Source of the DNA: Pseudeuparius sepicola
Taxonomy: Eukaryota > Arthropoda > Insecta > Coleoptera > Anthribidae
Length of the DNA stretch: 64,000 nt
Direction: 5' to 3'
Assembly: GCA_963920635.1 (NCBI GenBank)
Contig: OY987304.1
Coordinates: 35,898,365 to 35,962,364 of the forward strand
Both the position numbers and the translations under genes were made by a program. This document shows, piece after piece, positions 9,263-20,732 of this stretch (position 1 is the stretch's first letter; the number at the start of each line of letters is the position of its first letter). The notes under the pieces are model-generated. The model did no database searches, was not told where the DNA came from, and saw only the letters and a list, made by a program, of their open reading frames with translations.

Positions 9263-11021
9263 GACTCCAGATAAAAAAATAAATTGTAAAAATAAAATAA
9301 AAGCAAAATTATAAAAATTATAAAACAAATATAACTTATTTATGATATTAAAAAAAGAGAAATGAATATAAAGACAAAATTAAAATTTTAGTTTATCGTG
9401 TTTTTAAATAAAAAAAAATAATAAAAGTAGGTATATAATAAAAAATATAATATGAAGTTTTTCTCACGGACCGCACTGCACTGGCTTGTCTCGCGTAGTA
9501 TCTTGGCTCGGAATAGTCTCTCGAATACTGGCTGCTGAGCGTTGGACTATGGATGATCTACCTTCCATACGCTGGACCTTCGGTTGGGACTCGCTGCGAC
9601 ATCTTCTGGTGGATAGGCAGTACCAATTAAATACTACCGGTATCCGCCTCGTCTTGGTGTAGGGAAATACTGAACTAGGCCTACTATGCTAGCAAGCCCG
9701 TACTCGCCTCCGTCGAGAATGCCATGTTTTCGTTGTTTCCATCCGTGCGGGCGTAATAAAGCCGTGAATTGCTTTGGTGGCCTTTGTTTCCTGCGGTTGC
9801 TGGGATTGCAAATGCTGGTGTCAGCATTTTTTCTTTTGAAGATGCTTCCGTTTTCTTGTTGCGTCGTTTCGGTTGGAACAGGGTAAATTCGTTTCTTTTT
9901 GTGTGGTTGCTACTGCTGATATATTTATTCAAGTGAAGTGTTTTTGGTGCATTATCGTTTCATTTATGCACTGGAGGTGCCCGTTATTTTCTTGACTCGT
10001 TGTACCCTGTTTGAGGCGTGGAAAAGTTCTTTTCGTCGTGGAGTTGCGATGTGTGTATCTTTTCCGGAGTGTTCTAACCATTTTAGAAACGGTGGGGTAA
10101 CTACTTCTGGTAAGGTTTACTTTTCTTGTACGGCTATTTCTTAGGTTCTGGTTTTTCTTAGGTTCTGCGGCAGTGAAAAATGTGGCATGGCATATGTCTC
10201 AGACGTGGCAAGAGGCTGCTTTGCATGAAGTTGTAGCGTCTAGTCCGATGTCTTCGATGTCTGTGGACCATCTACGTACGTCTCTGGGGGTGGGGTGGCA
10301 TCGGCATGCTTGTGCGGCGTGTCCGGAGATGGTGTTTTTTATCATGAAAATTAAAACTAAGTGTAAGTATATGCTGTTATGCAGCGTTATATCCTATACT
10401 AATGTTAAATTTGTCTTGACCACAAGTTTAGTGGGAAACGTTAAATTTAAATGTTCATTTCTAATAATTCTGATAGAAATGAAAATAAAATACTCGGAAT
10501 TGATAAAAGTTATCTGATATGATATAACAGTGTTGCATGTTTTGTTTGTTTTTAATTGTTTTTGTGTTGCCATTTAAAAAAAACAGTGGAAAATATTTCT
10601 TACTAGTACAAAATTATTCTTAATATTTTATCTATTATTCTCACAATATAATTTTTTTTCTCATTAACTCATACTTTTTTATTTATTTATTTTTGGCTTT
10701 GCTTTCTACAATATTTACTTCAATAACATTAGAAACGTTCGATGACCCCTGCACCGAATTTTGAAAGGAATCTAGCACAATGGCCATTTGGGATGATATT
10801 CCACCAAGTACCTATTTTATAGCGCAAGGCTTGGTCGAAATAACAAGACAAAAATTGCACTAGAGGAGCTCCAAGGGGTAAAGACACAATGGTACCATTA
10901 ACTTTTCATTATTTTCTCTTTGTTTAAAACTTATCGCAGCCATTTAATAATTGTATTCCACTTTTGTACTTTTTATATTCTTTAACGTAATGCATTACTT
11001 TAATTATTTTCCTTCTTGAAT
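9263..11021. other. Unassigned DNA between env and the 3' LTR
   Basis: About 1.75 kb with no recognised gene. The 9440-10330 part is less AT-rich and has small open frames on both strands (minus 9684-9932; plus 9686-9886, 9938-10144 and 10173-10517), none resembling a known domain. Errantiviruses usually have a short 3' untranslated region here, so this may be a captured or inserted sequence. Confidence 0.4.
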
Positions 11022-12973
11022 TTAGTGAGAATATGCGAATGTGCTTAGTTCGATGCCTTCAAAATCTTGATTTCTGTTGGGCCCATTGGAATTATTATTT
11101 TGCTTATATTTTTGGCAACACTTATTTATTATATGGTAGCTTATGTATAAAATGAAAATCGTTATGCAAGTACATAATAAAATGAATAGTGCATCTTGTT
11201 CCGGCGCGTAGCCGAAACTTTGGCTATTAACGGCAGTTACGGGGGTTGCTGCAATTATCATAAAATTATTTATTTTTAGGAGAAGAAATGCAACTAAAAT
11301 TGACAAAATTATATTCCATACTAAAAAAATAGATTCGCTATGTAAACCATAGCTGTAACTTAATGAAGTAAATTTTGGAAAAACGCTATACAATATTCTT
11401 AATTGTATCTTCATTGGAAGTAAAATTTGAGTGGGGAATGTGTAACGTCCAATTCATATTTATTGCTTCTGTGGTGTTGTGAAAAATCGGAGCACTTAAT
11501 TTTAAGGTGGGGTTTAGGACAAAGGATTTCAGATTTGACCAAGATGCTGGGATAATGTGGTGAATAGTTGCTGATAACGGGTGGTTATCGGAACAATGAA
11601 ATCTTGAGGGAATTACCTCTTCGTTTTGCATTGTAAGTTTGCAATCACGTGGCAAGTATATTTTTGTTGCTCCTGGAGTTTTATAAGATTTTTTAGATAA
11701 TTCTTTTGTTGTATGGGAACACTCAATTGTAGTTGGGTGTTTTATATGTGTAAGAATGTAGGTTTCTTCATCGATTTCAGAAATAATAGTGGAAGTGGAC
11801 TTGTGGCACGATAGTGGACAGTGATGGCTAATTTCCTCAACTGTGGCTCCATTAAAAAGTTTTTTTAGCGCAGATTGGTCCTTGCATGGAGTTAGCTGGG
11901 AATCTTGGCAAAAAAACAAATTTTATCCTCGTAGGGACGGCAATGTCGAAGACCTTCTCCAGAAATTTGCCTTATTTGGGTTGATTCAGATCGAACGGTA
12001 TCTGATACAGCAAGAAAAAGTGTGTCGTGTTGGATTTTACATGTCTGATTATACCAAGCAAATGGCACAGTTATTAACTGGTACAGTTTCCAGCGTCTAA
12101 GTTTTTGCTTAATGGGGATTCTAATGTGTATAATTATATCTTCGTCAGTAAATGTACAATCGGAAATTGGAAGTTGGTAATATTTAGAAAGTTGTGATCT
12201 AGGTATTGACAATTCTTGATTAAAAGTTATTAATTCTTCAGAAAGTTTTCTTAAGTCTTGGCTTAATGTTAATGGCTCGAGAATAACGCTTGGTATATGG
12301 TGTTGCTTACATGATGCTATTACATATTGATTTTTAATAGCTCTTGATAATAAAACTGTATTTTTCAAATTAATAAATTGGTTTTCTAATATTGAGTCAA
12401 TTGTGTCATATTGATTATTTATTTTACTTTTTATGTCATTAACATAATTTTCTATATTGTGTATATGGGATTCTATTTCTTGGAAAGTGTATGTAGATTG
12501 ATTTTGATATTCGCTGAACTTTTCTGAATTATTTGCTATTACTTGAATAGAGTTTGAAAATGCATTTGTCAATTTAAAAATTTTATTTTCCAAATCTCTC
12601 TTATTTATTATAAAAGAATCTAAATTATGATAGGTAGCAACACCACAACACCATGCAAGTCCTTCTCCTAGAAAGTCTAAGGAGCGTTTCTGTATATGAT
12701 TTGATTCATCTGTGTGATTTTTTAAGTATAATGGACTCCATCCTCTTTCTAAATTTTTGAAATCGGTAATATACACTCCACACTGTCGCTGCGACATGTC
12801 CTGTTAATTTTGTCGTAATTTTGTTTTTCAACCCAATTTGATTGGTAAATTAAAGGAACCGTTGACTCGTAACTTACGGTGTCAGGTTGTGCTCTCCAGA
12901 AGGCACCTGCGGTTATTTCCAATTTACAGTGCATCTGTATTGGAAAACATAACATCCCCAAAGTAAGTAACAT
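11022..12973 (-). pseudogene. env: Retroviral-type Env glycoprotein (insect errantivirus / F-like), frame-broken
   Basis: Four overlapping minus-strand frames run in Env order. 12973-12749 starts with a hydrophobic signal-peptide-like segment. 12797-11892 contains a basic pair followed by a glycine-containing hydrophobic stretch (LDFLGEGLAWCCG), matching a furin-type cleavage site and fusion peptide of baculovirus F-like Envs, then a long helical region. 11919-11386 is a Cys-rich ectodomain portion with NxT/S sites. 11414-11022 has a membrane-spanning segment near its middle (ALFILLCTCITIFIL) and a short polar tail. The frame changes at each overlap (about 12.77, 11.90 and 11.40 kb), so no full glycoprotein can be made. 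In intact relatives Env drives membrane fusion. It lies after gag with pol absent. Confidence 0.75.
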
Positions 12974-13330
12974 CCTGTTAATTAAAATTTATGTTAGCGT
13001 TACGATTATTTCCAATTGTTAAAATATCCTATTTTCAAATTTTCTTATTTCCCTTTTCAGTTATCTCTATGCCTAATATTATTGTCTAAAGTATAATATT
13101 CTTATCTTTAAGTATATATGTATTAAAACCTTTAGTTTTAAATACCTATGTATTCCCATTCTTATTATTTTTTACTCAAAATAATACCTATACTATATAT
13201 TTTTCTATAATATTAACATTGTCGAGACGCTATTCACTATATAGCTTTAAATATTAAAAATACGCCTATATTATATTTGTGGTACGCTGTCGGTTTAAGT
13301 ATTGTCAGGCGAAATTTGTTTTGTCGTTTG
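12974..13330. other. Gag-env junction without pol
   Basis: About 360 bp of AT-rich DNA with stops in all minus-strand frames, where 3 kb or more of pol would be expected. The pol deletion (or replacement) breakpoint lies here or in the last ~100 bp of the gag frame. Confidence 0.6.
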
Positions 13331-14137
13331 TTACGGTCTCGGGCTGGTGTCTGGTGTCCAGGGATCATAGTACGGGAGTATCCTGCTCACGTGGAAAATT
13401 TCTTTTTTGTCTCCCCAGTGTTTGTTTCTGTTTGTTTCGTCATTTGTGTACTTTTGGTACCATACACTTGCAGAACTTACGAGAAAATTGCCGAGATACG
13501 TTATTTTGTAATTGTCATTCCAGCCGTTTGCTGTTGACGAGCATTCGTAGTTTTTTATAAAATTAACCGGTGAGTCAAGAGCGGGGTCAAATTTAGGAGG
13601 GGGAATAAATTTTGGCACTGTCGGGTTTCTAGCGTCATTTAAGGCTTCTGCCAAAGTAGTATTCATTTTTTGTAATTTTTCTTTGTCCGTAATTTCTACC
13701 GGCGTTTGTTTTTGTTTTTTGTCGTTAGTATCGATTTGAATGTCTTTGTTAGGGTGGGAGGGAGTTTCTGTAAATTTTATTTCTGTCTGTACCCTACGAT
13801 TTATAGTGATTACTTGGGCTGTTTGTGTACCTATATCAAAATTTAAATTATCTGGCAATTTTGCTAAAGAATCTACAAATTGATTTGCCTCTGCTAACTG
13901 TAAAGGGTGTTCAAAATTAAATTTTTCGCTAAAAGGACTTGTTAAACTAGGACTCTTCGGAGTATCTTTTGAACTTCGAGATAGTGACGCTCTCGGTTGA
14001 AAGGGATTTATGTCTGTGCTGCGGTGACGAGGTTCGAAATCTTTAAAACTATCCGCCTCTAAATTTAATCTAAGATTTTTTGCTTTTTCTTTATTTTGGA
14101 GTCTTGTAACGGCCTTGTTAGCTGTAGGCTCAGTCAT
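13331..14137 (-). pseudogene. gag: Gag, C-terminally truncated
   Basis: A 268-residue frame. The first ~170 residues are polar and Pro/Ser/Lys-rich. From about residue 176, PPPKFDPALDSPVNFIKNYE opens a retrotransposon Gag (capsid-like) domain, continuing through NGWNDNYKITYLGNFL and WYQKY. That order (FxG..edp..fi..YE, then W.d..k...L..fL...A..Wy) is typical of Ty3/gypsy Gag. The match fades after about residue 240 and the frame ends without the rest of capsid or any nucleocapsid CCHC knuckle. The start codon at 14137 fits, about 410 bp downstream of the 5' LTR. Capsid assembly is unlikely from this product. Confidence 0.75.
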
Positions 14138-14527
14138 TTATTCATTTAATTTAGTTTTTGTATATATTATTAAATCAAGAAACAATAAAATATCCTTAAA
14201 AAGTATAACAAGGTACGGAAAAAAAATTTGCAATAACTGACGAAATAAACGCTTTTAAGCAAAGAAAAAGTTCACAGAATGCACCCAATGAAATTTAACC
14301 CGTCGTATAAATAAACATTGTTTTTTTTTGTATTTGGAAAAGGATTACATCAATTAAAAAAAATAAAATATGACAAACGTTATTTTTACGACGTGTTTTT
14401 TTTTAATAAAAAAGCATTAATATTGCCAAGTAAATGTCAATTGTGTTAAGAAAAAATGAATTGAGTTTAGTATAAAACATGATGTAAGTGTCAAAAAATT
14501 ATTATCAAAATTTTGGAAATAAAAAAT

Positions 14528-14546
14528 GAACCGGCGCCTCCACCAT
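14528..14546 (-). other. Candidate tRNA primer-binding site
   Basis: On the minus strand TGGTGGAGGCGCCGG begins two bases after the 5' LTR end. TGG complements the CCA tail of a tRNA. I could not assign the tRNA. Confidence 0.5.
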
Positions 14547-14547
14547 A

Positions 14548-14944
14548 TGTCACGACCTGGATAGCCGTGACTGGGAGCGTAGCAAATAATAACAATTGGC
14601 CTTAATTTCACATAGGTTAATTTATTATTTAGGGTTAAGAAAGCTTGACACAATTGACAATTGACACAATGAGAGAAAGACACTTACTTTTGTGAAGAGA
14701 CAGCAGGGGCAGGCGTCATCGCAGCTGGAATACCTGGTTGCTGGTTGGCCCCGCCGGTTGGTCGATCTTTTCTTTAGCACTCGTACGGACTGCTGCCTTG
14801 AACCGATCGATGGTTTTAGGTAAACTTTGATTTTGTCGCGGAATCAGCAGTCAGCGATTTTTATGTTAAGTTTCGATAATACCGGCGGTGCCTGAACTCA
14901 ATCGAGTTCATTATAATTTAATTGCTTACTTTTCATTCGTGACA
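14548..14944 (-). repeat. 5' LTR of the errantivirus-like element (397 bp)
   Basis: Partner of 8825-9238, shorter by 17 bp through two small deletions. Confidence 0.9.
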
Positions 14945-14948
14945 ATAT

Positions 14949-16030
14949 CGGAAACCGTACTAGATATGCCATTTAGAAATTTAAAATATTTTCGTGGGTT
15001 GCTGAGATATTGAAGAAAACCCGAATTTTTGAAAATTAGATCTTATTTTTGCTCCATTTGCGATATTATTGAAAAATAAATTGCAGCTTTCCGTTGCAAC
15101 TTGTTCTATAGTACGTCATGGTATTTTTTGATTTTCGGGGCGACGTTTCGTTTTTGAGATAGAGGGATCATTTTAATTTTTTTAAATACGGACCTGGATT
15201 TTTTATTCCATATTTCGAAATGAACCGTTGCCTTATTTACAACGATGTGTATGACACATACATAATACTTTTTCTCGTTTTGGCCGCTAAAATGCACATT
15301 TACTACGAAAAAAATATACGGTCTTGGATTATGCATTTTTTCTTTTTTTTTTTCAAAGCTATTCCAATAACAGGTGATCATTATTTTAATACCTACTGGA
15401 TTAATTAGACTCCTTGTCATATTTTGAAATTCTTTTTATATCTACTTTAGGTAAAAAAAATTATTCCACTATTGTTAACAATAATTATTATTGTTATTTA
15501 CCTAAAGTATTTATAAAAAATAATTTCTCTTGTTTCATAACGATAAAATCAATCGTTTGAGTTGAAATTGACAAAATGTGCCCCAAAACAAGTGTTAACT
15601 ACAACATTTCGAAACATACGATTTTCACCTACCGTTTTCAAAAGTTACAGATCGAAATTTCTAGTTTGAACTCGAAATTTCGATTTTTGCATCGAAATTT
15701 TATGCAGAACGAAGAAAGACACATCATGATACAGACTTTTTATTTACGATACAAGTTTTTAATCAATATAAAATAATATATTTAAAATTTATCAATTTTG
15801 GCAGTTCATACGTAGTTACTGTTTACTTAATGAATTCCTAAAAAAATTTTTTCTTAAAGGATTTTTTCAAGCTTTTATTTAACTTGCAATGTATATGTAT
15901 GTTATTAGTTTATTTGTTTAGGTCAAATCTTGCTAGCTGAATTAGAACCACTTCTTGACATCCGATTGAGCGGAAATTTTACGTACACCTTTAGTTCTGG
16001 TGACATTACAATACAAGATACAATACACAA
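14949..16030. other. AT-rich mariner/MITE debris, no gene seen
   Basis: Contains phrases shared with the foldback at 18744-20224 (AAATACGGACCTG, TGTATGACAC) and with the repeat at 52560 and 54.7-55.5 kb (TGTTAACT, CATTCGAAACAT, TTACAGATCGAAAT). A small palindrome built on ACTTTAGGTAAA / TTTACCTAAAGT lies at 15448-15518. Confidence 0.45.
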
Positions 16031-16044
16031 TAATGTTATACTTT

Positions 16045-16770
16045 CAAAATGACCGCCGCTCCAAGATGGCAGATGATGTATTTTTTGTCAACCCCCTTAA
16101 TATGGGTATCAAATGAAAGGGCTTGAAGAGTAGAAAATAATAAAATTAGTGACATCACACTAAATTTAATATGGCCGCCTCTCCAAGATGGCAGATAACA
16201 TTTTCATTTCAACTCCTTTAATATGGGTATTAAACGAAAAGGTTTGAAGAGTAGAAGACGATAAAATTAGTGACATCACACTAAATTCAATATGGCCGCC
16301 ACTCCAAAATGAAGGGTTACATTTTCTTTTCAACTCCTTTAATATGGGTATCCAAGGAAAGGGCTTGAAGAGTAGAAAATGATAAAGTTAGTGACATGAC
16401 GCTAAATTCAATATGGCTGCCGCTTCGAAATGGCGGATTATATTTTCTTTTCAACCCCTTGATATGGGTTCCAAATGAAAGGGCTTGAAGACTAGAAAAC
16501 AATAATCACACTAAATTCAATATGGCCACAACTTCAAGATGGCGGATTAAATTTTTTCTTTTAATATGAGTATTAAATGAAAGGGCTTGAAGAGTAGGAA
16601 ACGATAAAGTTAGTGACGTCACTAAATTCAATATGGCCGCCGCTCCAGCATGGCGGATTACATTTTTCTCAACCCCCTTAATATGGGTATCAAATGAAAG
16701 GGATTGAAGACTAGAAAACGATAAACTTAGTTATATCAACTTTGCCACAGCTCCAAGATGGCGGATTAAT
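16045..16770 (+). repeat. Minisatellite, about 7 copies of a ~110-120-bp unit
   Basis: AATATGGCCGCC-like starts recur near 16051, 16170, 16289, 16410, 16519, 16630 and 16739. Each is followed by CTCCAAGATGGCGGAT, TTAATATGGGTATCAAATGA, AAGGGCTTGAAGAGTAG and GTGACATCACACTAAATTCA. Copies differ by substitutions and small indels, so the array is old. The 61-residue frame 16317-16502 is a by-product. Confidence 0.9.
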
Positions 16771-16842
16771 TTTCTTAAACTAAAAAAATTATAAATTAAC
16801 AGTAAAAAATGTTTTTGAAAACAAACTTTTATTTAAATGCTT

Positions 16843-16952
16843 GAACTCAAACTTTCGTGTTTAAACTCGAAATTTCGTGTTTGACCTTGAAATATCAAGT
16901 TTGAGCTAGAAATTTCGAGTTTGAACTCGAAATTTCGAGTTTTAACTCGAAA
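16843..16952. repeat. Short tandem repeat of a palindromic ~20-mer
   Basis: About five or six units of CTCGAAATTTCGAGTTTGAA, whose core CTCGAAATTTCGAG is self-complementary. A shorter run of the same word occurs at 15650-15710. Confidence 0.75.
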
Positions 16953-17009
16953 TTTTTCTGAAAAAAGGCCCTTCTACGCTTCCGTATGTTCCAGTTGAAA
17001 AACATAAGT

Positions 17010-17178
17010 TTGATCTAAGTAGGCATATCTCCGAAACGCCACATTTATTTGTTTTTCTGAGTACAACCTGAAATCGCAAGAAATTTATATAATTTCATAT
17101 TTACATTTTTTCCAAAATTAACAACAAAAAAGTTAAGGGGGTAGAATATTATGTGAATAGCCGTGTACATAGGTACTT
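17010..17178 (-). repeat. Mariner-type repeat, copy 2 (inverted copy of 4306-4460)
   Basis: The reverse complement starts TACACGGCTATTCACATAA and continues in parallel with the 4306 copy for about 155 bp at roughly 75% by eye. It ends the repeat-rich block that begins after the LTR element. Confidence 0.65.
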
Positions 17179-17315
17179 TTGCCACTAGAATATATTATAA
17201 TATGAAAATTATCATTATTATTACATTAACTGCCAATAATAAGTAGGTTAGGTGATTCTATTTTTCCGGGGGAGCAACCATTTACGAGATAAATGAAAAA
17301 CGCACCGTGTACGCA

Positions 17316-17577
17316 GCACATTCTGGGGTTTTTCGTCATAAAGGCGATGTTCCATCCACGATAGGGAACGTATTGACAACCGTTTTAAGAGGTTAGTGAG
17401 AAATTTTATATAGGTACTAGGAATATATTTTTTTCCATAAATTTTATGAAAAAAAAATATATAGTATATAAAATTTCGCACTAACCTCTCAGAAGGATTG
17501 TCAATACGTGCCAAATAGTTCCCACCCCTATCGTGGATGGAACATCCCCTTTATGACGAAAAACCCCAGAATGTACT
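17316..17577. repeat. Palindromic MITE-like element
   Basis: Arms of ~95 bp (17316-17408) and ~110 bp (17465-17577) are inverted copies, both including ACATTCTGGGGTTTTTCGTC, CCATCCACGATAGG and ACGTATTGACAA, around a ~55-bp AT-rich centre. The frame 17248-17514 (minus) falls within it and is not a gene. Confidence 0.75.
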
Positions 17578-17704
17578 GTAAGGTATTTTTAATACCTTAA
17601 TTTGACTAAATTATAATTTCAGTGCTTTCATTTCAAGACGAGCCACCTTAAAAATCCTCTAATAAAAAAACAATCCCACCCATTTTCATCCGGACACCCT
17701 GGTA

Positions 17705-18080
17705 TTAATAAATAAAACCTTCAACATTTAATTGTGAGGGTTGCCAGTGGCTCACTATATCTCTCAGTCTTCGGTTGGCCCCCAGAATTGCCATCTTTTC
17801 AAATCTCGCAAATCCCCCCAAGGTACATTCCCATTTTTCTCGCGTCCGCCCACGTAACGCTATCCACAAAAGAACAAAACGAGGGCCGGACAATGTGGCT
17901 CGATCGTCGCAGATTCTGAGTGTAACCACAATTTGGGAGGGATGACTCCTCCCACCACTCTAGGTCATTCGTATCTTTTCACGCGCCACCGCCTCGCCAT
18001 TCCGTAAAAATGGAATTGCGGCTGGAAATGCTTTTGCGATGGAACGGTCCGATTCTTCATATATAAATTAGGAGACACTG
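17705..18080. other. GC-rich island, possibly regulatory
   Basis: Higher GC and CpG than the surroundings, with AACCACAA/TGTGGC Runt-type words and no repeat structure. Small frames on both strands are uninformative. It could be conserved non-coding DNA. Confidence 0.25.
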
Positions 18081-18743
18081 CTGTGTATCTATATCTATAG
18101 GTTATGTAAAAATCTGAACATAGTGCTTTCACTTCACAATGCCTAAGTAGATACCTCCTGATTTTGAGGAACAAAGATTACGACAAAAAAAAACATCTGA
18201 ATTTAGACGGCGAGAGGGCAGTTCACACTTCACTTTAAAATTTTGAAAGTTGTAGGTATCTACCTATACTATAGAAATGTTATGGTGGCATAACTGATTT
18301 AATATACAAAATAAAACAAAATGATTGTTTGTTATGTCTCTTTAAGTTGACAAGTTTTCATGGCATACTTCCATACCTTTTCTTAAGAAAAGCAACTCTA
18401 AAAACAAGCAAGAGTATTTTGGTATCCTTTGGTATCAAATGAAGTCCATGGCTAGTTGCAGGGTATAAGATAGCATAGAACGCATTCTTCTTTATACAGT
18501 GGACCATATACCTATAGTTTCGCTTTGGAGCTTTACACAAATTTTTCTATTTCCTTTCTTGCATAAGTTACAAAATATTGTTCTAAAATATAATATCTAA
18601 AATTCTCCCTTTTTCAACTTGTAGAACAGATCATCCCGTAATTCCTAAATTGTCTTTATGCTTCCGCAATTCACGTAATGGTCTGTGCAAGACGATTTTC
18701 TCGATGTGCATGGTAATTCCATGTCATCACAAGCAAATCTATA
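18081..18743. other. AT-rich, nothing recognised
   Basis: No open frame above 70 residues resembles a protein family, and no clear repeats are visible. Confidence 0.5.
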
Positions 18744-20224
18744 CAATGTGTCCCGGATAAGAATGAACGGCATGGGGAATTTGCAAATGGGGAGAGATAG
18801 AACAACAGTAAAATGAGGAAAAAGTTGCGCAATTTTAAGGTCAATAAAATGATACAAACAGATTTCTAATATCTTTTTTCATTTTTGAGTTATTTTGAAA
18901 AAATACAATTTTGCGTTTTTGATTTTATTTTTTTCTGAAGTTGTTATCACAGATAGCAAAAAAGAAAAACACTTTCTTTTAGATTTATTTATTCTACAAC
19001 ATTTTGTTTTTGAGATACCATCTTCAATTTTATTTTTTTAAATACGGACCTGTATTTTTTTTCAAACTTTTAAAGCACTTTTTATTGCAAATACCATGAT
19101 GTATGACACGAAATATTTTAAAAATGTTTTGAGACAATTATACTGAAAACTTTTTTCCATTCATTTTTTTCTACTGCGACCCTGTATTTAATAATAAGAA
19201 GTCTAAATATTAATCAGTAATGTCAACTATTTAACTTACAACTTATCCTTCAATCGGAGAACCAAAAAAAGGACGGCAAAGATTAATGACAGTCACATAC
19301 CATCATAAAAAATAAATAAAAATCCTTCACCTAGAAGGCTTTGAAACAGCGAAACCAACCCCTTGCCTTTTGTCATAACTACCACTGTATCATTTAGTTA
19401 ATAATTTGTATTATTAGAAATTTAGGGTACTTTTTCAAATGATGACAAATTTAACATATTAGCAGAACGTTATATCTTGCGTCACAGAAATAATTTAGAG
19501 GCCGAACGAAGGTATTGTTGCAATTAATAAATGGCAAAAGTTATTGGTTTCATTGGCTTAAAGCTTTCTTCTCATAATTAGAAAAAGCGAATAATTTACT
19601 CCAAAACACAATGCGACACTGTTTGCTCTACAACAACAGAGGAAAACACTTACCAGACAGGGCAGTATTTAAAAATATTAAGTTTTCGAAGTAAAAATAA
19701 ACTGTAAGTTAAATTGTTGACAATACTGATTAATATTTAGACTCCTTATTATTAAATACAGGGCCGCAATTGAAAAAAATGAATGGAAAAAAAGGAATTT
19801 TCAGTATAATTGTCTCAAGACATTTTAAAAATATTTCGTGTCATACATCATGGTATTTGCAATGAAAAGTGCTTTCAGAATCTGCAACAAAAATCCATGT
19901 CCGTATTAAAAAAATAAAGTTGAAGATGGTTTCTCAAAAACGAAATGTTATTGAACAAATCTAAAAACGACATCTTAAGCCCGTTAAAAAGTGTCATAAG
20001 AAAGTGTTTTTCTTTTTTCTATCTGTGATAACAACTTTAGAAAAAAATAAACGCAAAATTTTACTTTTTTTCAAAATAACTCAAAAATAAAAAAGATATT
20101 AGAAATATATTTCTTCCATTTTATTGACCTTAAAATTGTGCAACTTTTTTCCCATTTAACCGTTGTTCTATCTCACACCGTTTGCAAGATCCCCATGCTG
20201 TTTATTCTTATCTGGGACACATTG
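18744..20224. mobile_element. Foldback element, 1.48 kb, with TA duplication
   Basis: Left end TA-CAATGTGTCCCGGATAAG and right end CTTATCTGGGACACATTG-TA. Inverted arms of about 500 bp (18744-19240 and 19690-20224) share GGTCAATAAAATG, GTTATCACAGATAG, ACGGACCTG, CATGATGTATGACACGAAATAT and AGACAATTATACTGAAAA in opposite order. The ~450-bp centre (19241-19689) has no open frame. It is a non-autonomous Tc1/mariner-type foldback, judging by the TA target and GTGTCCC ends. Confidence 0.85.
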
Positions 20225-20645
20225 TATATAAAAACTGTGTTAAAGTGACAATGAGAAATATTGATCGCAAAGAAAATTCGTTACCGTAACAAACGTAAAT
20301 CGTAATAAAGGTGGATATTTAAAATATGGGACATTCCAAACGTCAGAAACTAACATACCTGTAACCACGGAATACCCCGTATAACCTTATAATAAACCGA
20401 TTTTTTTTCGTAAACTTGCGCTACTCCAGACGCAAACAACAATGCAATTATGACTTCATGTTATGGGGTCTATAAGGCTTACCTTTCTTGTGAATGTAAG
20501 CTGATAACTGGTTCTGGATACACGCCGTCAACCCTACACTTCACCTTGACATTGCCCTTGTCAGCTGATAGCTGCTTGAGTTCGAACAGTTTCTCTGACA
20601 CTGGAACTGAAAGGAAAGGGGAACATAAATAGCAGTAAACTATCA

Positions 20646-20720
20646 AATCTTGATCTCTGTGTCACAATGATCGAGAATGGAAATTGCATTGTTGACTATT
20701 GTGACGCAGGGATCAAGATT
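20646..20720. other. 23-bp-stem hairpin, possible small-RNA precursor or decayed palindrome
   Basis: 20646-20668 and 20698-20720 are reverse complements over 23 of 23 positions if two G-U pairs are allowed, around a 29-base loop. Pairing does not extend below the stem, so the hairpin is shorter than a standard pre-miRNA. I do not recognise either arm as a known miRNA. A lone mariner-type end (TACAGGGTGATTTATTC) begins near 20733. Confidence 0.35.
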
Positions 20721-20732
20721 CTTGGTATCCAC

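Larger units (their letters stand above)
8825..14944 (-). mobile_element. Errantivirus-like gypsy LTR retrotransposon lacking pol
   Basis: Two near-identical LTRs (8825-9238 and 14548-14944) start TGTCACGACC on the plus strand and end in TTCGTAACA or TTCGTGACA. They are flanked by the same ATAT (8821-8824, 14945-14948), a typical errantivirus target. Gag and Env frames are on the minus strand, so the right LTR is the 5' LTR. A purine-rich tract abuts the 3' LTR and a TGG-starting tRNA-complement-like site follows the 5' LTR. The order on the minus strand is truncated gag, a short gap, then env: no protease, reverse transcriptase, RNase H or integrase frame exists. The element is 6.1 kb against about 7-8 kb usual, yet 1.8 kb of unassigned DNA lies after env. 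It could only move with proteins supplied in trans. Confidence 0.9.

Noticed and set aside
11843..12100. Plus-strand frame of 85 residues
   Set aside because: Antisense shadow of the env pseudogene.
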